NCBI RefSeq assembly: GCF_003086295.3
Contig: NC_092039.1
Span: forward strand, 65,491,649-65,555,648
Reading direction: 5' to 3'
Source of the DNA: Arachis hypogaea
Taxonomy: Eukaryota; Streptophyta; Magnoliopsida; Fabales; Fabaceae
DNA: 64,000 bases
Shown here: positions 1 to 11,163 of the stretch, piece after piece
Layout of the letters: each line of letters begins with the position of its first letter
Numbering within the stretch: position 1 is the stretch's first letter
The notes under the pieces: model-generated
What the model was told of the DNA's origin: nothing
The model's database searches: none
What the model saw: only the letters and a program-made list of their open reading frames with translations
Made by a program: the position numbers and the translations under genes

Positions 1-222
1 TTTTGATCATTCCTTTGGATATGATGTTTCTTAGGCTTAATGACCGAGTGATTTGCAATTATGGTTTGAACTCTTGGTTTGAAACTTAATTTAGATTCTG
101 AATTCTGTTGCTTTCATTCCAAGATTTCTATTTTATTCACTCACTTCATAATTATGCATTGCTTTGAGTGCTTATTATTTGTTTGGCTATCTTCTTATAT
201 TATATCATCTCTGTTTTTCAGG

Positions 223-1102
223 ATGTCAGACAAAGGGAAAGCCATAGCCACCACTCCTAAAAAGAGGAAGCGCTCTAAGGCTTCTACCCCTTCTCTCTAT
301 GCAAATTATGCTAAGAATCCGTTGAGTGACACGAACAAGGAAAATCAGTTGCTACCTTCCACTGACCCAGTCAAATTTCCCAATCAGTTGTTATTCGCTC
401 ATCTGACCAGAGAGGCCAAGACTTGGCAGATGATATTTGCCACCTATGTCTTGTCCACTACTCATTTCTCTGAGATCCTGATGGATATGTTGGTTTTGAT
501 TGGCTGTGTCATGGAAGGAAAATATGTATATTTTCTCCAATTGATCAGGCATAGCATATGGCGAGCGCATATTAGTGGCCTATTACCGTTTCCTACACTG
601 GTCACTAGCATGATTGAGTTAGCCGATGTTCAGTGGGAGGATGATGATGTGACACCACCACCCCCAGCTGACGATGACAAGGAGGTTACTATTCCATGGG
701 GTGGATGGGTGCACGAGAAGCCCCTGGCCAGACGCTGTTCTCGGGCTAGAGCAACAGTTGAGGTAGCCAGACCTTCACCCTCCACAGCAGCAGCAGGACC
801 ATCTTCCTCAGTAGCAGCCGCAGCATACTTACCACCACCGCCAGCACCTGAGCCGACATACCTGTTAGTACAGCGCCTATTCCACTTCATGGAGCACATC
901 ATGTCATTTCATGCGACGTCTCGACCGCATAAACCAGGTGTTTGTATCACAGGGTATTGAGCTACCTCCGCTTCTGGACTCCCCAGCTTCCGACGAGCAG
1001 GACCAGGAGGAGGAGCATGGTGAGGAGCCGACTCAGCAGGAGGTACCACCGAAGACACATGCTACCACTGAGCATGATCCACAGCCTGAGCCTGAGCCAT
1101 AG
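223..1102 (+). pseudogene. Downstream ORF (putative plant transposon protein type), deleted and frameshifted
   Basis: The ATG at 223 follows a polypyrimidine stretch ending in CAG, a typical 3' splice site, so the natural message is probably spliced. The start MSDKGKAIATT matches MTDKGKAIATT in the intact copy of C2. About 170 residues are missing after KFPN, where the reading jumps to the LTREAKTWQMIFA segment near 400. The protein then follows the intact copy through an acidic-proline segment and WGGWVHE to the alanine/proline-rich tail. Near 890-911 a frameshift ends the first frame (stop at 958-960), and the tail continues in another frame to 1102. The deletion and the frameshift make this a dead copy. 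In this family the protein is known only as a retroelement-associated domain of unknown biochemistry. Confidence 0.8.
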
Positions 1103-1160
1103 CCCGAGTCCGAGCTACAGCCCGGTGCAATTGTTGACCCCCATTCTGAGCTTCAGCAGT

Positions 1161-1200
1161 AGCATCGAGGACGATGCTTGATTCTAAAGTGTGGGGAGGT
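1161..1200 (+). promoter_or_regulatory. AGGA hairpin plus PPT-like motif, internal copy of C1
   Basis: A perfect 7-bp stem, AGCATCG/CGATGCT, encloses the loop AGGA at 1161-1178. A purine/GT-rich stretch TAAAGTGTGGGGAGGT follows at 1185-1200. The same pair precedes the 3' LTR at 2858-2893. In C2 the equivalent hairpin overlaps the stop codon of the downstream ORF. Confidence 0.7.
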
Positions 1201-1366
1201 CACCGTTCGTGACCGGTTTTTGCATTTATTTGGTGAATTTTTCAGTCATCTATCTTTAGTTTCTGATACTTTACCTTATTTTGCACTTTATCTTTTAGAT
1301 CATTTTGGGATTATTGTACATAGTTGCTATTGTGGATACTCTTATTTTGGTTGTTACATACTCTTA

Positions 1367-1426
<60 letters not shown>

Positions 1427-2857
1427 CATTTTGGCTTTGATTGTGATTAGAAAAAGTATTTTGGATTGGTAAAACTTAGTTGACCCTTTTTATATAAGAA
1501 TTACGTTTTGACTGAAAAAGGGGTAAACTAAGGAAAATTTTAAATCACAACATTGCATTAGAATAAACTTAGTCAAGGTGATGAAAATTTTCAAGAAATT
1601 CATTTCTAGGACACCACTCCAATTGATTGAAAATTTTTAGAACTTGCTTGAATTATATTTTACGGATCATGTTCTTGAGCTAAAAACACAAGCATGTGAG
1701 ATTTGAGCCTAATTGTGTGGTTACATCATATATAACCACTTATTTCATTCTCATGTCCATTATTCTCTTCCTATGATTGTAATCTTTGATTTGTTTGAGT
1801 CTTTATGTCCATTAATTTGTGGATACATGCATTTATATGATTGAGGCCATTGTTCAAATAGCTCACTTACCCAAATAGCCTACCTTTTATCTTCCATTGT
1901 TAGCCAATTTTGAGCCTATTCTTAACCCAATTGTTTGTTATTGTAGCACATTACAAGCCTAAAGTGAAAAACAATAAAAGTCCCTTGTTTGGATCTTTGA
2001 TTAGCTTAGGCTAGTGAGAATGTTTATTATTCAAGTTTGGGAAGAATTGGGAACATTGGTAGAGATAAAAGTGTGTTCTTGTATTTTTGTTGAAAAATTT
2101 GGGAATTGGGTACATACTCATGTATTAATCATGTGTATACCATATGCATTGATGTTCTTGTATATATTTTAGCTTGAAAAAAATATATATAGAAAAGAAA
2201 GAAAAAGAATTGCAATAAAAAGGGGACAAAAATGCCCCAAAGTTCAAGGTTCAATAAAAGTCAATGCATATGTGTGGCGACCAAAACTGGAATGCATGAG
2301 TGTGTGAAAAAGTGAAGAATGGGTAGTTAGGTTTATTTAGAATTTTCTAGGTTGTCATAGGTTAGGTGGGAAGCTTAGGTTAATCAAAGATTCAAATTCT
2401 AGTCCACTTGACCATATGCATCCTACCTTGACCCTAGCCCCATTACAACCTATGGAAAGATCTCTTGATATTTGTATGCATGCATGAAATAATTGTTGAT
2501 TGTTAGATGAAAAATAAATCTTGGAAAACATGATTAGGGGAGAATTGAGCGAATCAACCCCATACACTTGAGTGCCTAGAGCGGATACACATCCGGTAAG
2601 GGTTCGATCGCTCAATTACATGTCTCCTCCTACGATCATCTTTTCTTGCAAGTTTGTAAAATCTTCCAATGATTCAATTCAATTGTGGGTTTGCTTTGAT
2701 TGCTTTGCTTTAGCCCTTGTGCTTGTATGTATTCTTGGAAATTGACTTGTTTTGACCAAGTAGTTGCATTCATTTAGGTAGATTGCATATAGATAGGTTG
2801 CATTTAGTTAGTTTGCATTGAATAAATGTTGATACCCTTTGCTTCTTTCTTGATTTT
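1201..2857 (+). other. Noncoding 3' region of C1
   Basis: AT-rich sequence with no convincing ORF. It aligns by eye, in the opposite orientation, with 46705-48430 of C2. It holds the TA microsatellite and a purine-rich stretch near 2175-2230. No gene is seen. Confidence 0.7.
1372..1424 (+). repeat. TA dinucleotide microsatellite
   Basis: About 26 uninterrupted TA units lie in the noncoding 3' region of C1. C2 has no such tract at the matching place, so it expanded after insertion or in this lineage. Confidence 0.95.
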
Positions 2858-2893
2858 AGCAAGAGGACATGCTTAGTTTAAGTGTGGGAGATT
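2858..2893 (+). promoter_or_regulatory. AGGA hairpin and polypurine tract of C1
   Basis: The imperfect stem AGCAAG/CATGCT with loop AGGA (2858-2873) is followed by TTAAGTGTGGGAGATT (2878-2893), which abuts the LTR start TGATAAAC. This is the position expected of the plus-strand primer in LTR elements. Confidence 0.75.
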
Positions 2894-4525
2894 TGATAAA
2901 CCCCGATTTCATGGTTTATCTTGTGCTTATTTTAGGGGATTTTATCACCTTTTCTCACATTTATTTAATGAAATAGCATAGTTTTGTAATTCTCCCTTGA
3001 ATTTTGCTTAAATGTAAAAACATGCTTTTTAGGCCCTTAAATTGGTGATGATTCACTTTAATTCCATTCGATGCGTTGATATATTTGATGAATGATTTCA
3101 GGTTCATAAGGCAAGTATTGGATGGAAGAAATGAGTAGAAAAGCATACAAAGGGGAGAATGCATGAGGAAATAAGAATTGGGAATGCATCAATGGACGCG
3201 CACGCGCACAAGGCGCGCGCGTACAAAAGTGAGTTCGCCTAAGGACGCGCACGCGTACATGACGCGTCCGCACGGATGAAGAAATAGCCAATCGACGCGC
3301 ACACGCACAATGCGCGTACGCGCCGATACTCGCACGTGACTCACTAAAGTGAACTCGCCCCCAGCGATTTCTGAGCAGCCCAAGCCCAATTCCAACATGT
3401 TTCTGAGTGTATTTCATGCAGATTGAAGCCCAAGAAAAAGGGGGAGCAATTGATTGTAGCTTAGCATCATGTAGTTTAGTTTCTAGAGAGAGAAGCTCCC
3501 TCTTCTCTCTAGAATTAGGTTAGATTAGGTTAATTTCATCTTAAATCTAGTTCCAATTTCATGTCTCATCTTGTTTTCTCTACAATTTCATGTTTCTATT
3601 CTTGATCCTTCTTAGTTTTCATGTTAATTTCTCTTTGATGTTCATGGATGCTCTTGTTGGATTTGATTTATTTTTAATGCAATTTAATGTTTGATGTTTT
3701 TCTATTGTTGATTTGAGTTATGATTTTACTTTTCTTGCAATTGATAGTTGTTAGATTTTATCATTCCTTGCAATTTACCATGCTTTCCTTGTATGCCTTC
3801 CAAGTGTTTGACAAAATGCTTGGAAGGATGTTAGAGTAGATTTTGAGCATTCTTGGCTTGAAAAGAGTAATTAGGCAATCTTGAGTCATGAAAACCCAAC
3901 TATTGTTGGTAATATAGAATTGTTAGTTAATATGATGTTCATTGACTCTATTCTTTTGCTAATTTCCTTAGTGAATGATTAGTACTTTTGGATTGAGATT
4001 AACTAGTCTTATTAGATTTTCTCCAAGTATGAGTATAGCATAATAACTCCCTCTACCTTTGGGGATGACGTAGCAAGATAAATTCTTGTTATTATAGTGA
4101 TATGATTGATTAGTTTTGTTTGACTTTCTCCCTATGTGTTGGAGTTGACTAAATAAGATGAACTAATCATTGTATGACTAGGATAGAAAGCCTATGATCT
4201 CAACCCTTGCCATGAATGTCTCCCTTTATTACTTGCTTTCTTTAGCTACTTGCTTGGTTTACTTTTCTTGTCCATTTATTTTTCTTGCCCTTTCACCAAT
4301 TAAAACCACCCTTTACCCCTTGATAGCCAATAATAATTGACCACTTCATTGCAATTCCTCGTGAGACGACCCGGAGTCTAAATACTCTGGTTAATTCTTA
4401 TTTGGGGTTTGTTACTTGTGACAACACCATAAATTTAATTTGATTTGAGGATTGACTATTGGTTTGGACTATACTAACAACATAATTATTTTGTGGAATT
4501 CCAAATCGGTATAAATCCTTGTATC
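2894..4525 (+). repeat. 3' LTR of C1
   Basis: It begins TGATAAACCCC and ends CTTGTATCA, matching the C-family LTRs at 43724-45193 and 45198-46665 along its length with visible divergence. Near 3194-3335 it carries the GC-rich array of this family, built from runs of alternating purine and pyrimidine such as GCGCACGCGC. The TATA-like motif of the other C LTRs is degraded here. The right end joins minus-strand gag of element 0. Confidence 0.8.
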
Positions 4526-4609
4526 ATGGAGTGATCCACTAGTAGATGATCCAACGACATCTTAGATATCTCAGATAGGCCATCATAGAATATTCCTAGG
4601 ATAGACCAT
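4526..4609 (-). pseudogene. gag fragment of element 0 (left piece)
   Basis: Read on the minus strand, these 84 bases align with the gag of A1 around 8608-8695, the segment encoding ..YYDGLSE..KMSLD. It is the sliver of element 0 left between the C1 and A1 insertions. It joins in sequence to 31415 onward once A1 is removed. The last five bases, ACCAT, are the target-site duplication of A1. Confidence 0.8.
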
Positions 4610-6294
4610 TGATGAGCGGATAATTTGTACGCTTTTTGGCATTGTTTTTAGTATGTTTTTAGTATGATCTAGTTAGTTTTTAGTATATTTTTATTAGTTT
4701 TTAGTTAAAATTCACTTTTCTGGACTTTACTATGAGTTTGTGTGTTTTTCTGTGATTTCAGGTATTTTCTGGCTGAAATTGAGGGACATGAGCAAAAATC
4801 TGATTCAGAGACTAAAAAGGACTGCAGATGCTGTTGGATTCTGACCTCCCTGCACTCAAAGTGGATTTTCTGGAGCTACAGAAGCTACATCCTGGGCTTT
4901 CCAGCAATATATGATAGTCCATAATTTGCCCAAGATTTGATGGCCCAAACCGGCGTTCAAAGTCACCCTCAGAATTCCCAGCGTTAAACGCCGGAACTGG
5001 CACCAAAATGGGAGTTAAACGCCCAAACTGGCATAAAAGCTGGCGTTTAACTCCAAGAAGAGTCTCTACACGAAAATGCTTCATTGCTCAGCCCAAGCAC
5101 ACACCAAGTGGGCCCGGAAGTGGATTTTTATGTCATTTACTCATCTCTGTACACCCTAGGCTACTAGTTCTCTATAAGTAGGACCTTTTACTATTGTATT
5201 TTCATCTTCTGATCTTTGGAATCTTTTGATCTTTAGATCTTTTGATCATTGGGAGGCTGGCCATTCGGCCATGCCTAGACCTTGTTCTTATGTATTTTCA
5301 ACGGTGGAGTTTCTACACACCATAGATTAAGGTGTGGAGCTCTGCTGTACCTCGAGTATTAATGCAATTACTATTGTTCTTCTATTCAATTCCGCTTGTT
5401 CTTGTTCTAAGATATCACTTGTTCTTCAACTTGATGAATGTGATGAACCGTGACACTCATCATCATTCTCACCTATGAACGTGTGACTGACAACCACCTC
5501 CGTTCTACCTTCGATTGGGTGAATATCTCTTGGATTCCTGATACACGATGCATGGTTGATCGCCTGACAACCGAGTGCTCGCCTGACAACCGAGCCAGCC
5601 ATTCCGTGAGATCAGAGTCTTTGTGGTATAGGCTAGAACTGATGGCGGCATTCAAGAGAATCTGGAAGGTCTAACCTTGTCTGTGGTATTCTGAGTAGGA
5701 TTCAATGATTGAATGACTGTGACGTGCTTCAAACTCCTGAGGGCGGGGTGTTAGTGACAGACGCAAAAGAATCACTGGATTCTATTCCGGCCTGATCGAG
5801 AACCGACAGATGGATAGCCGTGCCGTGACAGGGTGCGTTGAACATTTCCACTGAGAGGATGGGAGGTAGCCATTGACAACGGTAAAACCCTTGCTTGAGC
5901 TTGCCATGGAAAGGAGTAAGAAGGATTGGATGAAGACAGTAGGAAAGCAGAGAGACGGAAGGGACTAGCATCTTCATGCGCTTATCTGAAATTCCCACCA
6001 ATGAACTGCATAAGTATCTCTATCTTTATCTTTATGTTTTATTCGTATATCACCCATATCCATTTGAGTTTGCCTGACTAAGATTTACAAGGTGACCATA
6101 GCTTGCTTCATACCAACAATCTCTGTGGGATCGACCCTTACTCGCGTAAGGTTTATTACTTGGACGACCCAGTACACTTGCTGGTTAGTTGTGCGAAGTT
6201 GTGTTTATGCCATGGTATTGAACACCAAGTTTTTGGATTCATTACCGGGGATTATATGATTCGTGAAAAGTATTGATCACAATTTCGTGCACCA
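4610..6294 (+). repeat. 5' LTR of A1
   Basis: 1685 bp, TG...CA ends. A small palindrome array (GGCGTTCAAAG, GGCGTTTAACTCC and similar) lies at about 4950-5060. A TATA box TCTATAAGTA follows at 5171-5180. A TGGCCATTCGGCCA hairpin lies at 5258-5271. The right end holds the U5 core GTGGGATCGACCC and a 3' end CGTGCACCA. The 3' LTR copy (13188-14039 plus 30597-31414) differs by indels of about 36 and 60 bp. Confidence 0.9.
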
Positions 6295-6300
6295 AGTTTT

Positions 6301-6318
6301 TGGCGCCGTTGCCGGGGA
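6301..6318 (+). promoter_or_regulatory. Primer-binding site, tRNA-Asp, A1
   Basis: TGGCGCCGTTGCCGGGGA is the complement of the 3' end of plant tRNA-Asp. It lies six bases after the LTR. tRNA-Asp priming is usual for Athila-type elements. Confidence 0.9.
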
Positions 6319-6427
6319 TTGTTGAGTTTGGACAACTGAAGGTTCATCTTGTTGCTTAGATTAGGTATTTTTTTTTTCAGAATTCTTGAAGATGAATTCT
6401 AGAGTTTCATGATGATTTGTTGAAGTC

Positions 6428-6615
6428 TGGCTGGCTGTGAAGCCATGTCTAATTTCATTGGACCGAGGTTTCAACTTATCATCACAAGAGCTTGTTGATT
6501 TCTATCAATCTTGCTTTTGGAGCAGTGATCTGCTAAGGCTTGGCTGGCCATTGGCCATGTCTAGTGTTTTGGACCGAAGCTTTCCTTGAAAGCTTGGCTG
6601 GCTGTGAAGCCATGT
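6428..6615 (+). repeat. Three repeated TGGC..GCCA hairpins in the A1 leader
   Basis: Short hairpins at 6432-6445 (TGGCTGTGAAGCCA), 6545-6557 (TGGCCATTGGCCA) and 6599-6612 are each followed by TGTCTA and then GGACCG. A fourth relative is in the LTR at 5258-5271. Position and repetition would suit an RNA packaging or dimerisation signal, but that role is inferred. Confidence 0.6.
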
Positions 6616-7120
6616 CTAATTCCTGGACCGGAGTCTTAGACTAAACATTGCATGATTCCTGGAATTCTCATTAAGAATTTTGATACCTTTATTTTCTTTT
6701 TCCACTTAATTTTCGAAAATCACACAAAAAAATTACAAAATCATAAAATCCAAAAATATTTCTTGTTTGAGTCTAGTGTCTCATTTTAAGTTTGGTGTCA
6801 ATTGCATGTTTCTGTTCTTTTTGCATTCATGCATTTGTCTTCATTTAATCTTCAAGTTGTTCTTGATGATTTCATTGCTCTGATTTTTAAATTCTCTTGA
6901 CTTGAGTGTTTATGTGTCTCATATGCATTCTCATTAGTGTCAGTAGTATACAAACTGCTAAGTTTGGTGTCTTGCATGCATTGTTATTTGATTCTAGTTG
7001 CATTTTGATTATTCCTCACTATTAAAAATCCAAAAATATTTTTAATTTTTGTCTTCTCAAGTCAATAATACAGAGAATTGAAGATTCAGAACATTCAGCA
7101 GAGGAATTGCACAGAAAAAG

Positions 7121-7264
7121 CTGGGCGTTCAAAACGCCCAGTGAAGAAGGACAGACTGGCGTTTAAACGCCAGCCAGGGTGCCTGGTTGGGCGTTTAACG
7201 CCCAAAAGGGTAGTGATTTGGGCGTTAAACGCCAGAATGTGCACCATTCTGGGCGTTTAACGCC
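7121..7264 (+). repeat. Palindrome array GGCGTTTAACGCC in the A1 leader
   Basis: Five close variants of the palindrome GGGCGTTTAACGCCC or TGGCGTTTAAACGCCA occur in 144 bases, separated by short unrelated spacers. The same motif is in the LTR and again at 10496-10672. Confidence 0.85.
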
Positions 7265-7269
7265 AGGAT

Positions 7270-7948
7270 GGCACAAGAGGGAAGATTTTGTTTTCAATGC
7301 AAATTTTTTCAGGTTTTCAAAATTTTTCAAAATCAAATCTTTTCCAAATCATATCTTTTCAATCAAATCTTTTTCAAAATCAATTTCTTTCTTTTTTTCA
7401 AAGATACTTGCTATCAATTAATGATTTGGTTCAACATTTCAAGTATGTTGCCTTTTCTGTTGAGAAAGGTTTAATGTTTGAATCATATCTTTTCTTGTTA
7501 GCCAAGTCATTAATTTTCAAAATCTTTTTTTTAAAATGTTTTTCAAATCATATCTTCTCAATCACATCTTTTTAAAACTAATCATATCTTCTTAACCACA
7601 TCTTTTTCAAAATAGCTTTCAATCAAATCTTTTTGATTTCTAATTTCAAATTCTTTTCCAAAAATCACTTCACTTCTTCCGCAATCATCGTTTTCAAAAA
7701 TCAATTAAAGTTTTTCAAAATGTTTTCAAAATCTTTTACTTAATTTTCGAAAATTACTTCCCTTCTTCTCATATCCTTCTATTTTTGGACTAACACTATT
7801 CCTTAATGCACAATTCGAACTCCATCTTCTTTGATAAGTTCGAATTCTTCTACTTCTGCCTTCTATTTTTCTTTTCCTCTGACACCTCAAGGAATCTCTA
7901 TACTGTGACATAGAGGATTCCACATTTTCTTGTTTTCTTCTCTTTCAT
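7270..7948 (+). other. A/T-rich leader before gag of A1
   Basis: Low-complexity sequence made of variants of AAATCATATCTTTTCAA and TTTTCAAAATC, pyrimidine-rich on the plus strand. No supported ORF lies in it. Element 0 has the same kind of leader on the minus strand (32082-33341). Confidence 0.7.
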
Positions 7949-9460
7949 ATGAGCAGAAGCAGAGACAAAAGCATTCTTGTTGACGCTGACCCTGAACCTG
8001 AAAGGATCTTGAAGCGAAAACTAAGAGAAGCCAAGGCACAACTCTCTGTAGAGGACCTAACAGAAATCTTCAAAGAAGAAGAACCTATGGCAGCCGAAAA
8101 CAACAACAATGCCAACAATGCAAGGAAGGTGCTGGGTGACTTTACTGCACCTACTCCCAACTTCTATGGGAGAAGCATCTCTATCCCTGCCATTGGAGCA
8201 AACAACTTTGAGCTTAAGCCTCAATTAGTTTCTCTAATGCAACAGAATTGCAAGTTCCATGGACTTCCATTGGAAGATCCTCATCAGTTTTTAGCTGAAT
8301 TCTTGCAAATCTGTGACACTGTCAAGACTAATGGGCTTGACCCTGAGGTCTACAGACTTATGCTATTCCCTTTTGCTGTAAGAGACAGAGCTAGGACATG
8401 GTTGGACTCACAACCTAAAGAAAGCCTGAACTCTTGGGAAAAGCTAGTCAATGCCTTCTTGGCAAAGTTCTTTCCACCTCAAAAATTGAGTAAGCTTAGA
8501 GTGGAAGTCCAAACCTTCAGACAGAAGGAAGGAGAATCCCTCTATGAAGCTTGGGAAAGATACAAACAATTAATCAGAAAATGTCCCTCTGACATGCTTT
8601 CTGAATGGAGCATTATAGGTATTTACTATGATGGTCTGTCTGAACTGTCCAAGATGTCTTTGGATAGCTCTGCTGGAGGATCTCTTCATTTGAAGAAGAC
8701 GCCTACAGAAGCTCAAGAACTAATTAAAATGGTTGCAAATAACCAATTCATGTACACTTCTGAAAGGAATCCTGTGAACAATGGGACAAATCAGAAGAAA
8801 GGAGTTCTTGAGATTGACACTCTGAATGCCATACTGGCTCAGAACAAAATATTGACTCAACAAGTCAATATGATTTCTCAAAGTCTGTCTGGAATGCAAA
8901 ATGCACCAAGCAGTACTAAGGAAGCTTCATCTGAGGAAGAAGCTTATGATCCTGAGAACCCTTCAATGGAAGAGGTGAATTACCTGGGAGAACCCTATGG
9001 AAACACCTATAATCCTTCATGGAGAAATCATCCAAATCTTTCATGGAAGGATCAACAGAGACCTCAACAAGGTTTCAACAACAATAATGGTGGAAGAAAC
9101 AGATTTAGCAATAGCAAGCCTTTTCCATCTTCTTCTCAGCAGCAGACAGAGAATTCTAAGCAGAATACCTCTGACTTAGCAACCATGGTCTCTGATCTAA
9201 TCAAAACCACTCAAAGTTTCATGACTGAAACAAGGTCCTCCATTAGAAATTTGGAGGCACAAGTGGGTCAGCTGAGCAAGAAAATTACTGAACTCCCTCC
9301 TAGTACTCTTCCAAGCAATACAGAAGAAAATCCAAAAGGAGAATGCAAAGCCATCAACATGGCCAAATTTGGAGAGGAGGAAGAGGCAGTGAACGCCACT
9401 GAGGAAGACCTCAATGGACGTCCACTGACCTTCAATGAGTTCCCCAATAAGGAACCATAG
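7949..9460 (+). pseudogene. gag of A1 (503 residues, in-frame stop before protease)
   Basis: The capsid polyprotein starts MSRSRDK. Residues about 115-235 form the retrotransposon gag domain, with RDRARTWL, FLAKFFPP, EVQTFRQ and GESLYEAWERYK; LDSSAGGSL and the region AQELIKMVANNQ follow. The C-terminal part is rich in Asn, Gln and Ser (about 360-400), followed by a short coiled-coil-like segment, and then the gag/protease linker. I see no CCHC zinc knuckle. The TAG at 9458-9460 is followed in the same frame by coding-like sequence to 9775, so it is a nonsense mutation, not the natural end: related elements read straight into protease. The capsid part itself is uninterrupted. Confidence 0.85.
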
Positions 9461-10288
9461 GAATCTGAAGCTCAAAATGAGACCACAGAGATTCCATTGG
9501 ACTTACTTCTGCCATTCATGAGCTCTGATGAGTATTCTTCCTCTGAAGAGGATGAATATGTCACTGAAGAGCAAGTTGCTAAATACCTTGGAGAAATCAT
9601 GAAGCTAAATGACAAGTTATTTGGAAATGAGACTTGGGAGGATGAATCCCCTTTGCTCACCAAAGAATTGGATAACTGGTCTAGGCAGAAATTACCTCAA
9701 AAAGAGACAAGATCCTGGGAAGTTTTCAATACCTTGTACCATAGGCACCATGACCTTCAAGAAGGCCTTGTGTGACTTAGGGTCAAGTGTAAACCTCATG
9801 CCTCTCTCTGTAATGGAGAAGCTAGGGATCTTTGAGGTGCAAGCTGCAAAAATCTCACTAGAGATGGCAGACAACTCAAGAAAACAAGCTTATGGACTTG
9901 TAGAGGATGTTCTGGTAAAAGTTGAAGACCACTACATCCCTACTGATTTCATAGTCCTAGAGACTGGGAAGTGCATGGATGAATCCATCATCCTTGGCAG
10001 ACCCTTCCTAGCCACAGAAAGGCTGTGATTGATGTTGATAGAGAAGAGTTGATCATTCAAGTGAATGAAGAATCCTTGGTGTTTAAGGCTCAAGGATATC
10101 CCTCTGTCATCATGGAGAGGAAGCATGAAGAGCTTCTCTCAAAACAGAGCCAAACAGAGCCCCCACAGTCAAACTCTAAGTTTGGTGTTGGGAGGCCACA
10201 ACCAAATTCTAAGTTTGGTGTTGAACCCCCACATTCAAACTCTAAGTTTGGTGTTGGGAGGTTCCAACATTGCTCTGAGTATCTGTGA
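9461..10288 (+). pseudogene. Protease region of A1, frameshifted
   Basis: The aspartic protease segment follows gag. The acidic linker SSEEDEYVTEEQ lies in the gag frame, then a frameshift near 9700-9715 moves to the frame holding CTIGTMTF, the active-site motif CDLGSSVNLMP and GRPFLAT. A one-base loss near 10015 returns the reading to the first frame (VDREELIIQVNEESL). The frame ends at 10288. The usual catalytic Asp-Thr-Gly is Asp-Leu-Gly, as in the other elements here. The last 40 residues contain NSKFGV three times, each encoded by a copy of the PPT-like motif TAAGTTTGGTGTTG. No RT, RNase H or integrase follows. Confidence 0.8.
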
Positions 10289-10328
10289 GGCTCCATGAGA
10301 GCCCTCTGTCAAGCTACTGACATTAAAG

Positions 10329-10353
10329 AAGCGCTTGTTGGGAGGCAACCCAA
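10329..10353 (+). promoter_or_regulatory. Post-pol hairpin of A1
   Basis: AAGCGCTT is followed by a hairpin of stem TTGGG/CCCAA and loop AGGCAA, 40 bases after the protease-frame stop. Equivalents with compensated stems occur in B1, C2, D1 and G. Confidence 0.7.
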
Positions 10354-10495
10354 TGTTATATTTTATATATTTTTCTTTGTTATTTTATATTTTTTGTAGG
10401 TTGATGATCCTGAGAAGTCACAAAATCAATGAAAAAAGCAAAAAACAGAATGAAAAGCAGAAAGAAGAACAGCACACCATGGAGGAGAGCGTGCT

Positions 10496-10672
10496 GGCGT
10501 TTAAACGCCAGTAAGGCTAGCTGTTGGGCGTTTAACGCCCAGTCTGGCACCATTCTGGGCATTTAACGCCAGAAAGGGGCACCAGACTGGCGTTAAACAC
10601 CAGTAAAGGGCAAAAACTTGGCGTTAAACACCAGAAATGGGCACCAGCCCGGCGTTTAACGCCAGAAATGGC
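10496..10672 (+). repeat. Second palindrome array GGCGTTTAACGCC of A1
   Basis: Six variants of the family palindrome are packed in 177 bases, three with one-base decay (GGCATTTAACGCC, GGCGTTAAACACC). The array lies about 290 bases upstream of the TATA-like element before the downstream ORF. Confidence 0.85.
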
Positions 10673-10961
10673 TAAAAACGCATTTTTGCATGCCATTTGG
10701 TGCAGGGATGACTTTTCCTTGACACCTCAGGATCTGTGGACCCCACAGGATCCCTACCTACCCCACCACTCTCTCTCTTCTTCACCCATTCACCAATCAC
10801 CTCAACACCTCTTCCCCAAAAACCCTTCACCTATCAAATCCCATCTTTCTCTTCACCACTCACATCCATCCTTCATAAAACCCCACCTACCTCACCCTTC
10901 AAATTCAAATCACTTTCCCTCCCAAACCCACCCATACATGACCGAACCAAGCCCCCCCACT

Positions 10962-10972
10962 TCTATATAAAC
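10962..10972 (+). promoter_or_regulatory. Candidate internal TATA box before the A1 downstream ORF
   Basis: TCTATATAAAC lies about 200 bases before the ATG at 11164. It is followed by a CT-rich leader typical of plant transcription start regions. E1 has CTATAAATAC at the same distance and B1 a weaker TTTAAATAC. Function is inferred from position. Confidence 0.5.
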
Positions 10973-11090
10973 CCATCTTCACCCCTTTATCTTCACACAA
11001 CCTAACCACCACTACTCTCCCTTTTTGGCCGAACACAAAGCCATTCCCTGCTTCCTCATTTTTTCTTCTTCTACTCTCTTCTTTCTTATT

Positions 11091-11128
11091 TTGCTCGAGG
11101 ACGAGCAAACCTTTTAAGTTTGGTGTGG
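11091..11128 (+). promoter_or_regulatory. AGGA hairpin plus PPT-like motif before the A1 downstream ORF
   Basis: The stem TTGCTCG/CGAGCAA with loop AGGA (11091-11108) differs from the 3' LTR copy (TTGCTTG/CAAGCAA) by a compensated base pair. The motif TTTTAAGTTTGGTGTGG follows at 11112-11128, and the ATG is 35 bases further on. Confidence 0.75.
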
Positions 11129-11163
11129 TAAAAGCATTGCTTTTTGTTTTTCCATAACCATTT

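Larger units (their letters stand above)
1..4525 (+). mobile_element. C1: 3' part of a C-family LTR retrotransposon, plus strand
   Basis: This is the downstream half of a non-autonomous-type element that runs off the left end of the window. It contains the end of an intron-like leader (1-222), a broken downstream ORF (223-1102), a noncoding 3' region and a complete 3' LTR (2894-4525). It matches the better preserved C2 element on the minus strand (45198-54376) in gene order, ORF sequence and LTR. Just after 4525 the sequence becomes minus-strand gag of element 0, so C1 is inserted in that older element. The expected 5-bp duplication on this side would be TGGAG (4526-4530); the other side is outside the window. 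Confidence 0.85.

Noticed and set aside
6301..6318. Partial tRNA-Asp gene
   Set aside because: Only the 18 bases complementary to the tRNA 3' end are present, next to an LTR, so it is a primer-binding site. The same holds at 17493, 43651, 53660 and 54488.
7949..10288. Host gene coding for an Asn/Gln-rich protein
   Set aside because: The gag domain motifs, the protease motif, and the position between primer site and 3' LTR with matched target duplications identify it as retrotransposon gag-protease.
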